Shown here: positions 31,591 to 42,022 of the stretch, piece after piece
How the letters are laid out: each line of letters begins with the position of its first letter
Position numbering within the stretch: the first letter of the stretch is position 1
Assembly: GCF_001421485.1 (NCBI RefSeq)
Contig: NZ_LMKK01000001.1
Span: forward strand, 191,717 to 255,716
Direction of reading: 5' to 3'
Length of the DNA stretch: 64,000 nucleotides
Source: Agreia sp. Leaf210
Lineage (GTDB): Bacteria; Actinomycetota; Actinomycetes; Actinomycetales; Microbacteriaceae
Program-made: the position numbers and the translations under genes
The notes under the pieces: generated by a model
What the model saw: the letters and a program-made list of their open reading frames with translations, nothing else
The model's database searches: none
Told to the model about the DNA's origin: nothing

Positions 31591-33672
31591 GTGGCAAAGA
31601 CGCAAGCACACAAGCAACCGACCCTCTCCGATTCCGGACTCGGGCGCATCCCGATCCTCGACATCTTCCCCAGTGTTCCCGGCCAACGATGGCTACCCAA
31701 GGCATTCGCCGGCGAGGTCGTGCCCTTCGGGGCCGTGGTGTTCCGCGAGGGCCACGACGCTGTCGGCGCCCGCGTCGAGGTGGCCGGCCCCTCCGGGCAG
31801 CGCAGCGAACGGCTCCTGACGCCCCTCGAGCCCGGCACCGACCGCTACGGAGCACTCGAGCAGTTGGGCGAGGAGGGCCTCTGGCGATTCCGCATCCGCG
31901 CGTACTCCGACGACTTCGCAACCTGGCAGCACACCGCGTCGATCAAGCTCCCCGCAGGCATCGACGTCGACGTGACCCTCGCCATCGGGCGGGAGCTGTT
32001 CGAAGCGGGCAGAATCGACGCGACGCGCTCCGACGCTCAGCGCGTGCTGTTCGGCAAGGTCGCCAACACCCTGGGCGACGCGACCATCGACCCGGTCGAG
32101 CGCCTCGACGTGGCCACGAGCGCCGCCGTTCTCGAGGCCATCGCCGACCGCCCGTTCGAGAGCCTCACCACGTTCTCGGAGTGGCGAGAGATCACGGTCG
32201 AGCGCGAGCGCGCCGGGTCGGGCTCCTGGTACGAGTTCTTCCCGCGCTCGATCGGAGCGAAGAAGAACGACGACGGCAGCTGGACGAGCGGTACGTTCCG
32301 CACCGCGGCTAAACGCCTCCCCGAGGTGGCGGCCATGGGGTTCGACGTTCTCTACATGCCACCGATCCACCCGATCGGCCGGTCGTTCCGCAAGGGCCCC
32401 AACAACTCTTTGGATGCCGGACCGTACGACCCCGGATCGCCCTGGGCCATCGGCGGTGCCGCGGGCGGACACGACGCGATCCACCCCGACCTCGGAACGG
32501 TCGCCGACTTCAGCTACTTCTTGAAGCAGGCGGCCAAGGCCGGACTCGAAGTCGCTCTCGACTTCGCGCTCCAGGCATCACCCGACCACCCCTGGGTCAC
32601 CGAGCATCCCGAGTGGTTCACCACGCTGCCCGACGGCTCCATCGCCTACGCGGAGAACCCTCCGAAGAAGTATCAGGACATCTACCCGATCAACTTCGAC
32701 AACGACCCGAAGGGCATCCGGCGCGAGACTCTGCGCCTGCTGCGCTACTGGATCAAACTCGGCGTGCGCATCTTCCGTGTCGACAACCCGCACACGAAGC
32801 CGCTCGACTTCTGGGAGTACGTGATCCACACGATCAACGCGGAGTTCCCCGAGGTCGTCTTCCTCGCCGAGGCGTTCACGCGCCCCGCGATTATGCAGGG
32901 GCTGGCGAAGGTCGGCTACCAGCAGTCGTACACCTACTTCACGTGGCGCAACACGAAGGAAGAGCTCGAGGAGTTCCTCAACGGCCTGTCGCACGAGACC
33001 GACGCCTTCTTCCGGCCGAATCTCTGGGTCAACACCCCGGACATCCTCACGCAGTACCTGCAGTTCGGCGGGCGCGCGGCGTACAAGATCAGAGCCGCCA
33101 TCGCCGCCACCGCCGCGCCCACCTGGGCCGTGTACTCCGGCTACGAGCTCATCGAGAACGTCGCGCGTCCCGGCGCCGAAGAGAACATCGACAACGAGAA
33201 ATACGAGTACCGGCCGCGTGACTTCGCGCTGGCGGAGAAGACCGGGCAATCGATCGCCCCGTACATCACCAAGCTGAACGAGATGCGCCGCGATCACCCG
33301 GCCCTGCGCCAGCTGCGCAACCTCGAGCTGCACTGGAGCGACGACGACGCGATCCTGGTCTACTCCAAGTACATCGCTGCGGAGTTCAGCGGCACGGGAA
33401 CGCCGGATGCCATCATCGTCGTGGCCAACGTCGATCCGCATTCGGCGCGCGAGACGAGCGTGCACTTCGACGTCTCGAAGTTCGGCCTCGCTGGCGTCGA
33501 GCAGTTCAGGGTCACCGACCTCATCACAGGGGCATCGTGGATCTGGGGCGTCAGCCACAACTTCGTGCGCCTCGACGCGTTCACCGAACCCGTACACATT
33601 CTGCACGTGGAGCCGGTCGATGGGACCTGGCCCGAAACGCACCCGACCGGTGCAGACAAGGCGGCTCACTGA
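31591..33672 (+). CDS. glgE: Alpha-1,4-glucan:maltose-1-phosphate maltosyltransferase
   Basis: 693 residues with a GTG start, GH13 subfamily 3. It adds maltose from maltose-1-phosphate to the glucan end. The N-terminal beta domain ([22 protein letters not shown]) is specific to GlgE; the catalytic domain shows nucleophile Asp398 ([13 protein letters not shown]) and acid/base Glu427 ([12 protein letters not shown]), with WYEFFPRS and [11 protein letters not shown] also conserved. It is coupled to glgB by TGATG. The usual neighbours treS and pep2, which make maltose-1-phosphate from trehalose, are absent from the operon and the window. Confidence 0.96.
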   Translation: MAKTQAHKQPTLSDSGLGRIPILDIFPSVPGQRWLPKAFAGEVVPFGAVVFREGHDAVGARVEVAGPSGQRSERLLTPLEPGTDRYGALEQLGEEGLWRFRIRAYSDDFATWQHTASIKLPAGIDVDVTLAIGRELFEAGRIDATRSDAQRVLFGKVANTLGDATIDPVERLDVATSAAVLEAIADRPFESLTTFSEWREITVERERAGSGSWYEFFPRSIGAKKNDDGSWTSGTFRTAAKRLPEVAAMGFDVLYMPPIHPIGRSFRKGPNNSLDAGPYDPGSPWAIGGAAGGHDAIHPDLGTVADFSYFLKQAAKAGLEVALDFALQASPDHPWVTEHPEWFTTLPDGSIAYAENPPKKYQDIYPINFDNDPKGIRRETLRLLRYWIKLGVRIFRVDNPHTKPLDFWEYVIHTINAEFPEVVFLAEAFTRPAIMQGLAKVGYQQSYTYFTWRNTKEELEEFLNGLSHETDAFFRPNLWVNTPDILTQYLQFGGRAAYKIRAAIAATAAPTWAVYSGYELIENVARPGAEENIDNEKYEYRPRDFALAEKTGQSIAPYITKLNEMRRDHPALRQLRNLELHWSDDDAILVYSKYIAAEFSGTGTPDAIIVVANVDPHSARETSVHFDVSKFGLAGVEQFRVTDLITGASWIWGVSHNFVRLDAFTEPVHILHVEPVDGTWPETHPTGADKAAH

Positions 33673-35885
33673 TGTCCACCCTCGACGGAGCATCCGTGCT
33701 CTCCATCCCCGACGTCCCCACCGACGTGCTCGACAAGGTCGCGGCGGGTTCCTACTACAACCCGCACGGCGTTCTCGGCCAGCATCCCATCGAGGGCGCG
33801 GGGGCCGACGGCGTCACCGTCATCCGCACCCTGCGGCCCCTCGCGAAATCGGTGGTCGCGGTGCTGGCATCCGGCGCACGCACCGAGCTCACCCACCTGC
33901 ACGGCGGTATCTGGCAGGGCTACACGCTGACCGGCCTCAGCGACTACACGATCGAGGCCCGCTACGACGACGACACCGTCTGGACCAGCGACGACCCCTA
34001 CCGCTTCTCCCCCACCCTCGGCGACGTCGACATCCATCTCCTCGGCGAGGGCCGGCACGAGCGTCTCTGGGATGTTCTGGGCTCGCACTATCGCTCCTGG
34101 CACGGCGTCGACGAGCAGGTCGCGGGCACGTCGTTCGCCGTCTGGGCGCCGCACGCTCAGGCCGTGCGCGTCATCGGTGATTTCAACTCCTGGGACGGCT
34201 TGAAGCACTCTCTGCGCAGCCTCGGCAGCTCGGGCGTCTGGGAGCTGTTCGTGCCCGGCCTCGAGCCCGGCAGCAACTACAAGTTCGAGATCCTGGCGCA
34301 GTCCGGCCAGTGGGTGCGGCGCGCCGACCCGATGGCCCGCTACACCGAGATCCCGCCGCTGACCGCATCGGTCATCGGTCAGTCGGCCCACACGTGGGGC
34401 GACGACGAGTGGATGTCGCGGCGTGCGTCGAGCGACCCGCATTCCGGTCCCATGAGCGTCTATGAGATGCATGTCGGATCCTGGCGCCCCGGACTCTCCT
34501 ACCGGGAGCTCGCCGACCAGCTCATCGACTACGTGCAGGAGCTCGGCTTCACCCACGTCGAGTTCATGCCCTTGGCCGAGCACCCGTTCGGCGGCTCGTG
34601 GGGCTACCAGGTCACTTCGTACTACGCTCCCACCTCGCGCTTCGGCCACCCCGACGACCTGCGCTACCTGATCGACCGCCTGCACCAGGCCGGCATCGGC
34701 GTGCTGGTCGACTGGGTTCCCGGGCACTTCCCCAAAGACGAGTTCGCCCTCGCCAATTTCGACGGCCAGCCGCTGTACGAGCATCCTGACCCTCGTCGAG
34801 GCGAGCAGCCCGACTGGGGCACGCTCGTATTCAACTTCGGCGACTCGCAGGTGCGCAACTTCCTGGTCGCGAACGCTCTCTACTGGCTCGAGCAGTTCCA
34901 CGTCGACGGCCTGCGGGTCGATGCCGTGGCGAGCATGCTCTATCTCGATTACTCCCGCAAAGAGGGCGAGTGGCTGCCGAACCAGTACGGAGGGCGCGAG
35001 AACCTCGAAGCCATCAGCTTCTTGCAGGAGGCCACGGCGACCGCGTACAAGCTGTACCCGGGCATCATCATGATCGCCGAGGAGTCGACGAGCTGGCCCG
35101 GGGTCACCCACCCCACGAACCAGGGAGGGCTCGGCTTCGGGCTCAAATGGAACATGGGCTGGATGCACGACTCCTTGCAGTACATGGAGACCGATCCGCT
35201 CTATCGCAGCTACCACCATGGCGAGATCACGTTCTCGTTCGTCTACGCGTTCAGCGAGAACTTCATCCTGCCGATCAGCCACGACGAGGTCGTGCACGGC
35301 AAGGGATCGCTGCTGAACAAAATGCCCGGCGACCACTGGCAGAAGCTCGCGAACCTCCGGGCGTATCTCGCGTTCATGTGGGCGCACCCCGGCAAGCAGT
35401 TGCTGTTCATGGGCCAGGAGTTCGGGCAGCCGTCGGAGTGGTCGGAGGAACGCGGACTCGACTGGTGGATTCTCGATCAGCCCGTGCACCGCGCGCTTCT
35501 CGGACTCGTCTCCCAGCTCAACCGGGTCTATGCCGACAACCCCGCGCTCTGGCAGCGCGATCACGATGCATCGGGCTTCGAGTTCATCGACGGCGGATCG
35601 TCGAACCAGAACCTCGTGTCGTTCCTCCGCTGGGACGACGAGGGCAACCCCATCGCCGTCCTGATGAACTTCTCGGGCGCTCCGGTCGGGCCCTACAGGG
35701 TCGGTCTGCCCTTCGGCGGCACCTGGGATGAGCTGATCAATACCGACGCCGTGGAGTTCGGAGGATCGGGCGTGGGCAACTTCGGTTCTGTCGAAGCGCA
35801 AGACGTGCCCTGGTCGGGACGCCAGGCCTCGGTCGAGCTGACCCTGCCGCCGCTCGCGGCCCTGTACCTCAAGCCGCGCAGATAG
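33672..35885 (+). CDS. glgB: 1,4-alpha-glucan branching enzyme
   Basis: 737 residues. It makes alpha-1,6 branches in the glucan built by GlgE. An extra N-terminal beta domain ([10 protein letters not shown]) and CBM48 ([22 protein letters not shown]) precede the GH13 barrel with Asp417 ([19 protein letters not shown]), Glu470 ([13 protein letters not shown]) and Asp538 ([16 protein letters not shown]). Length agrees with the mycobacterial enzyme. The ATG overlaps the glgE stop by one base; the longer open frame upstream lies inside glgE and was rejected. A long hairpin follows the stop. Confidence 0.97.
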   Translation: MSTLDGASVLSIPDVPTDVLDKVAAGSYYNPHGVLGQHPIEGAGADGVTVIRTLRPLAKSVVAVLASGARTELTHLHGGIWQGYTLTGLSDYTIEARYDDDTVWTSDDPYRFSPTLGDVDIHLLGEGRHERLWDVLGSHYRSWHGVDEQVAGTSFAVWAPHAQAVRVIGDFNSWDGLKHSLRSLGSSGVWELFVPGLEPGSNYKFEILAQSGQWVRRADPMARYTEIPPLTASVIGQSAHTWGDDEWMSRRASSDPHSGPMSVYEMHVGSWRPGLSYRELADQLIDYVQELGFTHVEFMPLAEHPFGGSWGYQVTSYYAPTSRFGHPDDLRYLIDRLHQAGIGVLVDWVPGHFPKDEFALANFDGQPLYEHPDPRRGEQPDWGTLVFNFGDSQVRNFLVANALYWLEQFHVDGLRVDAVASMLYLDYSRKEGEWLPNQYGGRENLEAISFLQEATATAYKLYPGIIMIAEESTSWPGVTHPTNQGGLGFGLKWNMGWMHDSLQYMETDPLYRSYHHGEITFSFVYAFSENFILPISHDEVVHGKGSLLNKMPGDHWQKLANLRAYLAFMWAHPGKQLLFMGQEFGQPSEWSEERGLDWWILDQPVHRALLGLVSQLNRVYADNPALWQRDHDASGFEFIDGGSSNQNLVSFLRWDDEGNPIAVLMNFSGAPVGPYRVGLPFGGTWDELINTDAVEFGGSGVGNFGSVEAQDVPWSGRQASVELTLPPLAALYLKPRR

Positions 35886-35892
35886 CCGTCAG

Positions 35893-35939
35893 CATGCTCT
35901 GAGCCCGTCGAAGATCACCTTCGACGGGCTCAGAGCATG
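35893..35939. repeat. REP-like perfect 21-bp palindrome, copy 2 (bidirectional terminator)
   Basis: The arms 35893-35913 and 35919-35939 are perfect 21-bp complements with a five-base loop (ATCAC). The arm contains CTGAGCCCGTCGAAG, the core also seen at 18392-18418. It lies exactly between the convergent glgB and CnoX-like genes and should terminate both. A stem this long and perfect is more than termination needs, which points to a repeated mobile or structural element. Confidence 0.7.
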
Positions 35940-35957
35940 ATTGCGAGGGAACGGCCG

Positions 35958-36920
35958 CTAGTAGAGCAGGCCCGTGAGGCGTGCTCGGGCCTTCACGACG
36001 CGAGGGTCGTCGATACCGACGACCTCGAACAGATCGATCAGTCGCGCACGCACGGTGTTCTTGCCCTCTTGGTCGAGGGTCACGAAGAGCGTCAGCAGCC
36101 GATCGAACGCGTCCTCGACATGACCGCCTGAGAGGTCGAGATCCGCCACCAACAACTGGGGCTCGAGCTCGGTCGGGCGCGCCGCGGCGTCGTTGCGGAT
36201 CTCAGCCTGGGTCTTGTCTTTCAGGCGGGCGAGCAGACTCACCTGGGCGAGACCGGCCACCGCGAGGCTGTCACGCGGGTCTTGCTTGATGGCCGTCTCG
36301 TATTCGCGGATCGCTTCGTCGAAGTCTCCGCGCGCGATGGCGTCGTAGGCCTCGGCATGATGCGGGGGCAGCGGGGCCTCGACAGGTTCTGTCGGCTCGC
36401 CCTCTGGAGCGCCGTCGACGACCGCGGTTCCGGTGACACCCTGCTGTGCGGCGAGCTCGAGCACCTGCTCGATCACGTCGCGCACCTGCTCGACCGGGTG
36501 GACACCGGCGAAGAGACCGATGGGCCGGCCGCCGACGACCGCGGCGACCGTGGGGAGCGTCTGGGCCTGGAATGCCTGTGACAGCTGAGGGTTGGCATCC
36601 GCCTCGACCGTGACGAGAACGAATCGACCCGCGTACTCGGTCGTGAGCGCGCGCAGGATCGTGTCGAGCTGAGTGCTCGGCTCGTTGTAGGAGGCGCCGA
36701 CGACGACCACGACGGGAACCGTGTTGGACAGCTCGATGAAGGCGCTGAAGGCCGCGTCGGTGCCTTCGATCACGAGGCTGGGCAAAGGCAAAGGAGCACC
36801 GGGCGTTGCAGGAACTGCGCCGGGCTGAGCTGCGGCGGCTCCGGGCGCGGGCCTATTGACGAGCGACGAGAGATCGACGGCGCCACGAAGGCTGGCTGCG
36901 GACGGGGGAACAGAACTCAT
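35958..36920 (-). CDS. Thioredoxin-fold tetratricopeptide protein, CnoX/YbbN-like
   Basis: 320 residues. A Pro/Ala-rich N-terminal stretch is followed by a thioredoxin domain at about 45-160 (VPVVVVVGASYNEPSTQLDTILRALT; cis-Pro in QTLPTVAAVVGGRPIGLFAG). The usual CxxC is replaced by a cysteine-free stretch, so it cannot be a redox thioredoxin. The C-terminal half is helical and TPR-like (AEAYDAIARGDFDEAIREYETAIKQDPRDSLAVAGLAQV). E. coli CnoX is a co-chaperone that protects proteins from oxidation and delivers them to GroEL or DnaK. The gene overlaps the next upstream gene by four bases. Confidence 0.82.
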   Translation of the reverse strand: MSSVPPSAASLRGAVDLSSLVNRPAPGAAAAQPGAVPATPGAPLPLPSLVIEGTDAAFSAFIELSNTVPVVVVVGASYNEPSTQLDTILRALTTEYAGRFVLVTVEADANPQLSQAFQAQTLPTVAAVVGGRPIGLFAGVHPVEQVRDVIEQVLELAAQQGVTGTAVVDGAPEGEPTEPVEAPLPPHHAEAYDAIARGDFDEAIREYETAIKQDPRDSLAVAGLAQVSLLARLKDKTQAEIRNDAAARPTELEPQLLVADLDLSGGHVEDAFDRLLTLFVTLDQEGKNTVRARLIDLFEVVGIDDPRVVKARARLTGLLY

Positions 36921-38761
36921 GGAAGCTCCTTGGCTTGGACGAGGCCCTGGGTGAATCCGAGCAGCGTCGGTTTGCCCGTTTCACCCGCGGACGGGATGTA
37001 GAACAGAAGCTGGTAGTCGTAGGTCGACTCGACACCCTTGCCTGTCGCGGAGAGGCCCGAGAGCGCCTTGACGGCACCCTCCGGCGTGATGGTCGCACCC
37101 GTCTGGGTGGGCTTCACGACCTCGGACTCGCGGAGGTTGAACGACAGGATCGCACCCGAGTCGTTCGTGGCGAGAGCTATTCCGTCGGAGATCGAGGGGA
37201 CCTTGGCGAACTCGATCGTGGCGGTGCCCGTCTCTTCGATCTTCGCTTTCTTGGCCGCCTTGTAGTCGGAGCCGACACTCGTGAGAAGAGTGTCGCCTTC
37301 CGTGTCGATCTGCCCGAACGAGGGGCTCGCGGAGCCCTGGGCGAGGATGTCCGCGTAAGCGGCCTCGACGGCGTCAGGGGTCATCGACAGCAGCTTCGAG
37401 TCCGGCGCGAGGCGCGAGGCACCGACGCTTGCCGCCGACACCGGAGGAAGCGTGGTGTCGGGCTCGAGAGAGATCGCGTATTCGACCTTGTAGTTGGCTC
37501 GTGCCGACTCCTGAACGAGCGTGACGGCAAGAGGAGCGACCGTCTTGTCTTCGTTCTCGATGATCGTGAACACCGTCTTGGGCCACACCGTCGTCGCCTG
37601 GGGAAGGACGACCTCGGCGGCTCCGGAGGGAATGGCGGCGGGCAGCGCGTAGTCCGGCAGCGCCGCGCGGGTGGCGTAGGCAGCCTTGCGGAGCTCGAGC
37701 GCCGGACCGGTGAATCGCGCGTCGAGGGCGTTGCTGTCTGAGGCCGCGTTCGCCGCGCTCTCGACCGCGATGACGCGCTCGATGATGGTCTGCGCCTGCT
37801 TCTCTGTCACGGCCGGCAGCACAGTCTCCGCCGCTGGAGCCGTACTCGTCGGAGTCGGTGTGGGAGACGGCGTGCCTGTCTGCATGTTCGACGGCTCGCT
37901 CGTCGAATCCGTATCGGTTCCGACCGTCGGAGTCGGCCGAGGTGTGGGCGTGACCGTGCTGGCCGATGCGGCGAGAGGCGCACCCGCACCGAGGGCCGCG
38001 ACGAGCAGCACCGGCAGTACAGCGGTCATCGACCGGGTGATGGCCTTGCGTCGTTTCGACATTCCAGACTCGATCGCGTTCGTTCGGGCCGGAGAGAATC
38101 GGCGTCGGGGCGTTCCTGTGGGCGGCTTTCTGCGCGGGCCCTGCTGGCGCCTCATGTGCCATAGACCCCAGAGCAGAAGCGCCAGACCGACGAGGAGCAC
38201 GGAGGCGCCCGCGAGCAGGAGCGGCACGGCCCACGGGGTGGAGTTGTCGATCGGCCACGCGACGGAGACGTCGGCGGGCGCCGGATCCGTTCCGTTCGAC
38301 GCGATGATCGCCGAGTAGCCGGAGGGCACGTTGATGGTGCGCGTAAGCGACTGATTGCCGGTGTACTGCTCGAGCCAGAGGTCGCTGCCCGCCGGATCGG
38401 CGGAACCGCTGGCGACGTTCTTGGCACCCGCCGGATCGGCGGGGACGACGGCCTCGGTGAGCTTCTTGGACTCGGAGTCGACGGCGAGCTGCGAATAGCT
38501 CGAGCCGCTCAACCACGCCTTGACGTCGGCATCGCGGCCATACGCGACGAAGATGGTCGAGTCGCCGCTGATCGAGACGGTCTGCGAACCCGGGTTCGCC
38601 CGGAGTGTGTCCGAGTCGAGCAGAACGTACGGCTCATCGGTCGCACCCGCGGTCGCCACGCTCACACTTCCCGGAGGCAGGAGGAAGGTGCGTTGGGCAA
38701 CACCGACACCGATGAGGGCCGTCGCAACGACGAAGGCGATGATCGCGAATACAAAGCGCAC
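36917..38761 (-). CDS. Composite three-segment membrane/secreted protein of unknown function
   Basis: 614 residues with a GTG start. Segment order: membrane anchor at about 4-23, an outer domain to 170, a second membrane segment at 178-200 followed by a very basic stretch, a third hydrophobic segment at 246-265, a Thr/Pro linker (TPTPRPTPTV) and a large outer domain to the end. Residues from Met234 read like a complete Sec signal peptide (basic, hydrophobic, then AASAS), so the frame looks like two proteins joined. I do not recognise a catalytic motif. Its stop overlaps the CnoX-like start, so both are co-translated. A role in the envelope is likely; nothing more can be said. Confidence 0.7.
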   Translation of the reverse strand: MRFVFAIIAFVVATALIGVGVAQRTFLLPPGSVSVATAGATDEPYVLLDSDTLRANPGSQTVSISGDSTIFVAYGRDADVKAWLSGSSYSQLAVDSESKKLTEAVVPADPAGAKNVASGSADPAGSDLWLEQYTGNQSLTRTINVPSGYSAIIASNGTDPAPADVSVAWPIDNSTPWAVPLLLAGASVLLVGLALLLWGLWHMRRQQGPRRKPPTGTPRRRFSPARTNAIESGMSKRRKAITRSMTAVLPVLLVAALGAGAPLAASASTVTPTPRPTPTVGTDTDSTSEPSNMQTGTPSPTPTPTSTAPAAETVLPAVTEKQAQTIIERVIAVESAANAASDSNALDARFTGPALELRKAAYATRAALPDYALPAAIPSGAAEVVLPQATTVWPKTVFTIIENEDKTVAPLAVTLVQESARANYKVEYAISLEPDTTLPPVSAASVGASRLAPDSKLLSMTPDAVEAAYADILAQGSASPSFGQIDTEGDTLLTSVGSDYKAAKKAKIEETGTATIEFAKVPSISDGIALATNDSGAILSFNLRESEVVKPTQTGATITPEGAVKALSGLSATGKGVESTYDYQLLFYIPSAGETGKPTLLGFTQGLVQAKELP

Positions 38762-38849
38762 AGATTACTCCAGACAAAGACATTAAAAGATAGCCGATGA
38801 AGCCTGACGCCGCACTCAGACTACGCCCAGCGCGCGCTCGACGTCGGCT

Positions 38850-40814
38850 TCAGCTGCAGTCCCAGAGCTCGACGGCACCGGATTGCGGACTCACCGCGAT
38901 GACGCCGGTGCTGAACGATCCGAGTCGGGTGCATGACGAATGCTCCACGACCTGTTCGACCGGATCGGCAGCCGGCGCATTCTGCTTCACGACGAAGAGG
39001 TGGTCGGCGCCCGTGGCGATCATCCGCTCGAGCTGCGACTCGGTGAACACCGGGACGGTTCCCGAATAGCCCCCGTCGGTCAGCACGCTGTCGCCGGTCG
39101 CGTCGATCACCTGAGCGGAGATCGCCCACGAATCGGTGATGAAGTCGGGTCTGCCGTCAGCCCCGCCGCCCGCGGTCCGTGCCGCGTTCACGAGATCGCT
39201 CACCTTCGGCGAGAGTGTCACGGATCCTCCCCACAGCTGGGGCGGGGCGGGGCGGAAGGACAGCGGAGTCGGATCGGATCTCACGGGCTTGATCCCCACG
39301 TAGGCGTCTCCCCCTGTGCCGTTCCTGGCCGGGTCGACGACCTGCAGAGAGAAGGCCGCCTGACCTCCCAGGATCAGCGCAGCAGCGAGAAGGGGAACCG
39401 CCGCCAGCCTGAGTCGATTGCGACGCGTCGATGCAATGGATGCGCGCGGCCGGGTGCGCCATGCGTGTGCCGCGAGCGCGACACAACACGCGCCGCAGAC
39501 GGCCACCGCAGGCACGAGGAGGATCGCGGGTAGAGCGCCCTCTATCGCCAGGAAGACCGACCAGCCAGCCTGAACGACCAAGACGCCGCAGACCGCGAGG
39601 CGCGTTCGCCGCCGAGGAGCGCGCAGCATCCGGACGGCCTGCTTCCATCCGACGGCGGCCAGCACTGCGATCTGCGTGCCGATGGCCGCCACGTAGGCGG
39701 TGTGCGGGGTGTGGGCCACCGAGAGAACGAGCGCGGCGGTGACCAGCCAGGCGGAGACGACGCCGAGCATGGCGAACGAAGCCGATGGCGCGCCGCCACG
39801 ACGCGGCCACCAGCGAATAAGCCCGAACACGATCCCGGCGATCGCGATCGGGTACAGCCAGCCCACCTGTGTGACGTACAGCGGGTCGACCAGCTTGGTC
39901 AGGGAGGCGCCGGCCGACGACAGATCGGAGGGTGCCGCGAAGAAGACGGGGGCCGCGTGCGTGTGACCGCCGGAACCGCCTACCGCTCCCGGAACCGCGT
40001 GGGGCAACAGCCGGTCGAGACCGTTGTAGCCGAAGACCATGGCGAACGCGTTATTGCTCGTGGAGCCGTCGATGTAGGGGCGGTCGGCGGCCGGCGTGAG
40101 TTGGAGCACGAGCACCCAGACCAGAGACGCCGCCACAGCGGTCGCCAACACGACCGTGGATCTCCACAGACGGCGCGGCCAGGCACCCCGCGTCCAGAGG
40201 AAGCTGCCCACGACGAAGGCGGGGAGGATGAACCATGCCTGCATCATCTTGGCCTGGAACCCCACGCCGACGAAGAGGGCTGCGACGAGCAGGGGCCACA
40301 ACCGCTCGGTCAGCAGAGCACGCTGGAAGAAGAACAGGGCCACCGTGAGAGCCATGGTGACGAGGCCGTCCTCCATCGGATGAGCGAACATCGAGACGAA
40401 GATCGGGGTGGTGGCTGCGGCAGCGGCGGCCACCAGCCCCGCCCCCGGACCGGCCCACCTCAGGCCGATCACCGAGCAGCACCAGACGGTGATCAGCCCC
40501 TCGACGACCTGCGGCAGGGCGAGCGCTGAGGTCGACATCCCGAACAGCCGGATGCTCAGCGCCTGCGGCACTGCGAACCCGCTGAGCTTGTCGAGAGTGA
40601 CGGTACCCGCGGGGTCGAAGGCGCCGAAGAGCATCGCGTGCCACGACTCGGACATCGAGCGAGCCGACGCTTCATAGAACGACGCGTCACCGCCCTTGGC
40701 GAGGTTCCAGACCATGAGAGCCGCGGAGACGAGCAGGATGACGAGGAGTCCGGATCGGAATCGCCAGGGCTGGCCCCACCATCGTGGAAGGCTGTCAGTA
40801 TCGGTGGGGTGCAC
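38850..40814 (-). CDS. GT39/ArnT-like integral membrane glycosyltransferase
   Basis: 654 residues, GTG start, with about 11-13 membrane segments and a C-terminal outer domain. Dolichyl- or polyprenyl-phosphate-sugar dependent transferases of this class carry a catalytic Asp in the first outer loop; here Asp43 in AKGGDASFYEASARSM. DPAGTVTLDKLSGFAVPQALSIRLFG and the C-terminal PDFITDSWAISAQVIDATGDSVLTDGGYSG block resemble the YkcB-like mannosyl/glucosyltransferase group. The acceptor is probably a cell-envelope polymer or protein; this is inference. Upstream lies a 148-base non-coding gap shared with the AI-2E-type transporter, containing a TAGAAT element (40909-40914). Confidence 0.85.
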   Translation of the reverse strand: MHPTDTDSLPRWWGQPWRFRSGLLVILLVSAALMVWNLAKGGDASFYEASARSMSESWHAMLFGAFDPAGTVTLDKLSGFAVPQALSIRLFGMSTSALALPQVVEGLITVWCCSVIGLRWAGPGAGLVAAAAAATTPIFVSMFAHPMEDGLVTMALTVALFFFQRALLTERLWPLLVAALFVGVGFQAKMMQAWFILPAFVVGSFLWTRGAWPRRLWRSTVVLATAVAASLVWVLVLQLTPAADRPYIDGSTSNNAFAMVFGYNGLDRLLPHAVPGAVGGSGGHTHAAPVFFAAPSDLSSAGASLTKLVDPLYVTQVGWLYPIAIAGIVFGLIRWWPRRGGAPSASFAMLGVVSAWLVTAALVLSVAHTPHTAYVAAIGTQIAVLAAVGWKQAVRMLRAPRRRTRLAVCGVLVVQAGWSVFLAIEGALPAILLVPAVAVCGACCVALAAHAWRTRPRASIASTRRNRLRLAAVPLLAAALILGGQAAFSLQVVDPARNGTGGDAYVGIKPVRSDPTPLSFRPAPPQLWGGSVTLSPKVSDLVNAARTAGGGADGRPDFITDSWAISAQVIDATGDSVLTDGGYSGTVPVFTESQLERMIATGADHLFVVKQNAPAADPVEQVVEHSSCTRLGSFSTGVIAVSPQSGAVELWDCS

Positions 40815-40962
40815 GAGCTATAGGGTGGGGCCGGTCGATGAGCGCAAGCTCGAGACTCGCTGTGGCGTGGCTGAGACGACATGCCAGCCTCGAGCACTTC
40901 CCACTCGGTAGAATTCGGGCACTCCATCAGCGACATCCGATAGCTCTGGGCAGGCAGGTTTC

Positions 40963-42015
40963 GTGAAGATCCACAACGCATTCACCCTGGGAGTTGTCGG
41001 CACGCTGGGCGTCGGCGTCGGCATCCTGATTCTCACCTCGATTGCGTCGCTCGCCACGATCCTCACCTACATCGGTGCAGCGATCTTCATCGCCCTCGGC
41101 CTCGATCCGGTGATCTCCTGGCTCGAGAAGAAGAAGCTGCCCAGGTGGCTGGCCATCATCGTGGTCTTCGTGGCCGTCGCAGGCATCATCGCGGGGCTCG
41201 TCTTCGCCGTCGTGCCAATCATCGTCGATCAACTCGGTCAGCTGTTCGATATCGTTCCCGTGCTGATCGACAGGGCGCAACAGGGAACCTGGGTATCGGA
41301 TCTGTCTAACCAACTCGGCGGGTTCGATGTGCAGGCCGTGATCGACCAGGCCACCAAGTACCTCACCGACGTCGGCAACTACTCCATCATCGCGAGCGGT
41401 GCCCTCGCCGTGGGAGCCAGCATCGCGAACGGCGTGTTCGGCACCGTGATCGTGCTGATCCTCACCCTGTATTTCACGGCGTCGCTCAACTCGATCAAGC
41501 GTGCGCTGTACCGTCTCGTGCCGGCATCTCGCCGCGAACGCTTCGCAGATCTGAGCGAGCAGATCACCGACGCTGTCGGTCGCTACGTCGTGGGCCAGCT
41601 CTCGCTCGGCGCCATCAACTTCGTGCTCAGCTACGTCTTCCTGTCGATCATCCAGGCACCGTTTCCTGCGGTGCTCGCGTTCCTCGCCGGCATGCTGTCA
41701 CTGATCCCGCTCGTCGGAACCCTCTCGGGCTCGATCATCATCGCGCTGGTCTGCCTCATACCCGGGCTCGGGTCGTTGCCGACCTTCATCGCCGCGGCCA
41801 TCTACTACCTGATCTACATGCAGGTGGAGGCCTACCTGCTCAGCCCGAACATCATGAACCGCGCCGTCTCGGTTCCGGGCGCTGTCGTGGTGATCGCCGC
41901 TCTGGCCGGGGGAACTCTGCTCGGTATCCTGGGAGCCCTCATCGCGATCCCTGTCGCAGCGTCTCTGCTGCTGATCATCAAACAGGTGGTCATCCCTATT
42001 CAGAACGAACGGTGA
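40963..42015 (+). CDS. AI-2E family transporter
   Basis: 350 residues, GTG start with CAGG upstream. About eight membrane segments: two N-terminal pairs (ASLATILTYIGAAIFIALGLDPVISWLEKKKLPRWLAII is typical), a central soluble part and four C-terminal segments (PAVLAFLAGMLSLIPLVGTLSGSIIIALVCLIPG, then AGGTLLGILGALIAIPVAASLL). Members export varied solutes and include PerM, TqsA and Na+/H+ antiporters, so autoinducer export should not be assumed. The gene is divergent from the glycosyltransferase. Confidence 0.88.
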   Translation: MKIHNAFTLGVVGTLGVGVGILILTSIASLATILTYIGAAIFIALGLDPVISWLEKKKLPRWLAIIVVFVAVAGIIAGLVFAVVPIIVDQLGQLFDIVPVLIDRAQQGTWVSDLSNQLGGFDVQAVIDQATKYLTDVGNYSIIASGALAVGASIANGVFGTVIVLILTLYFTASLNSIKRALYRLVPASRRERFADLSEQITDAVGRYVVGQLSLGAINFVLSYVFLSIIQAPFPAVLAFLAGMLSLIPLVGTLSGSIIIALVCLIPGLGSLPTFIAAAIYYLIYMQVEAYLLSPNIMNRAVSVPGAVVVIAALAGGTLLGILGALIAIPVAASLLLIIKQVVIPIQNER

Positions 42016-42022
42016 CCCGGGC

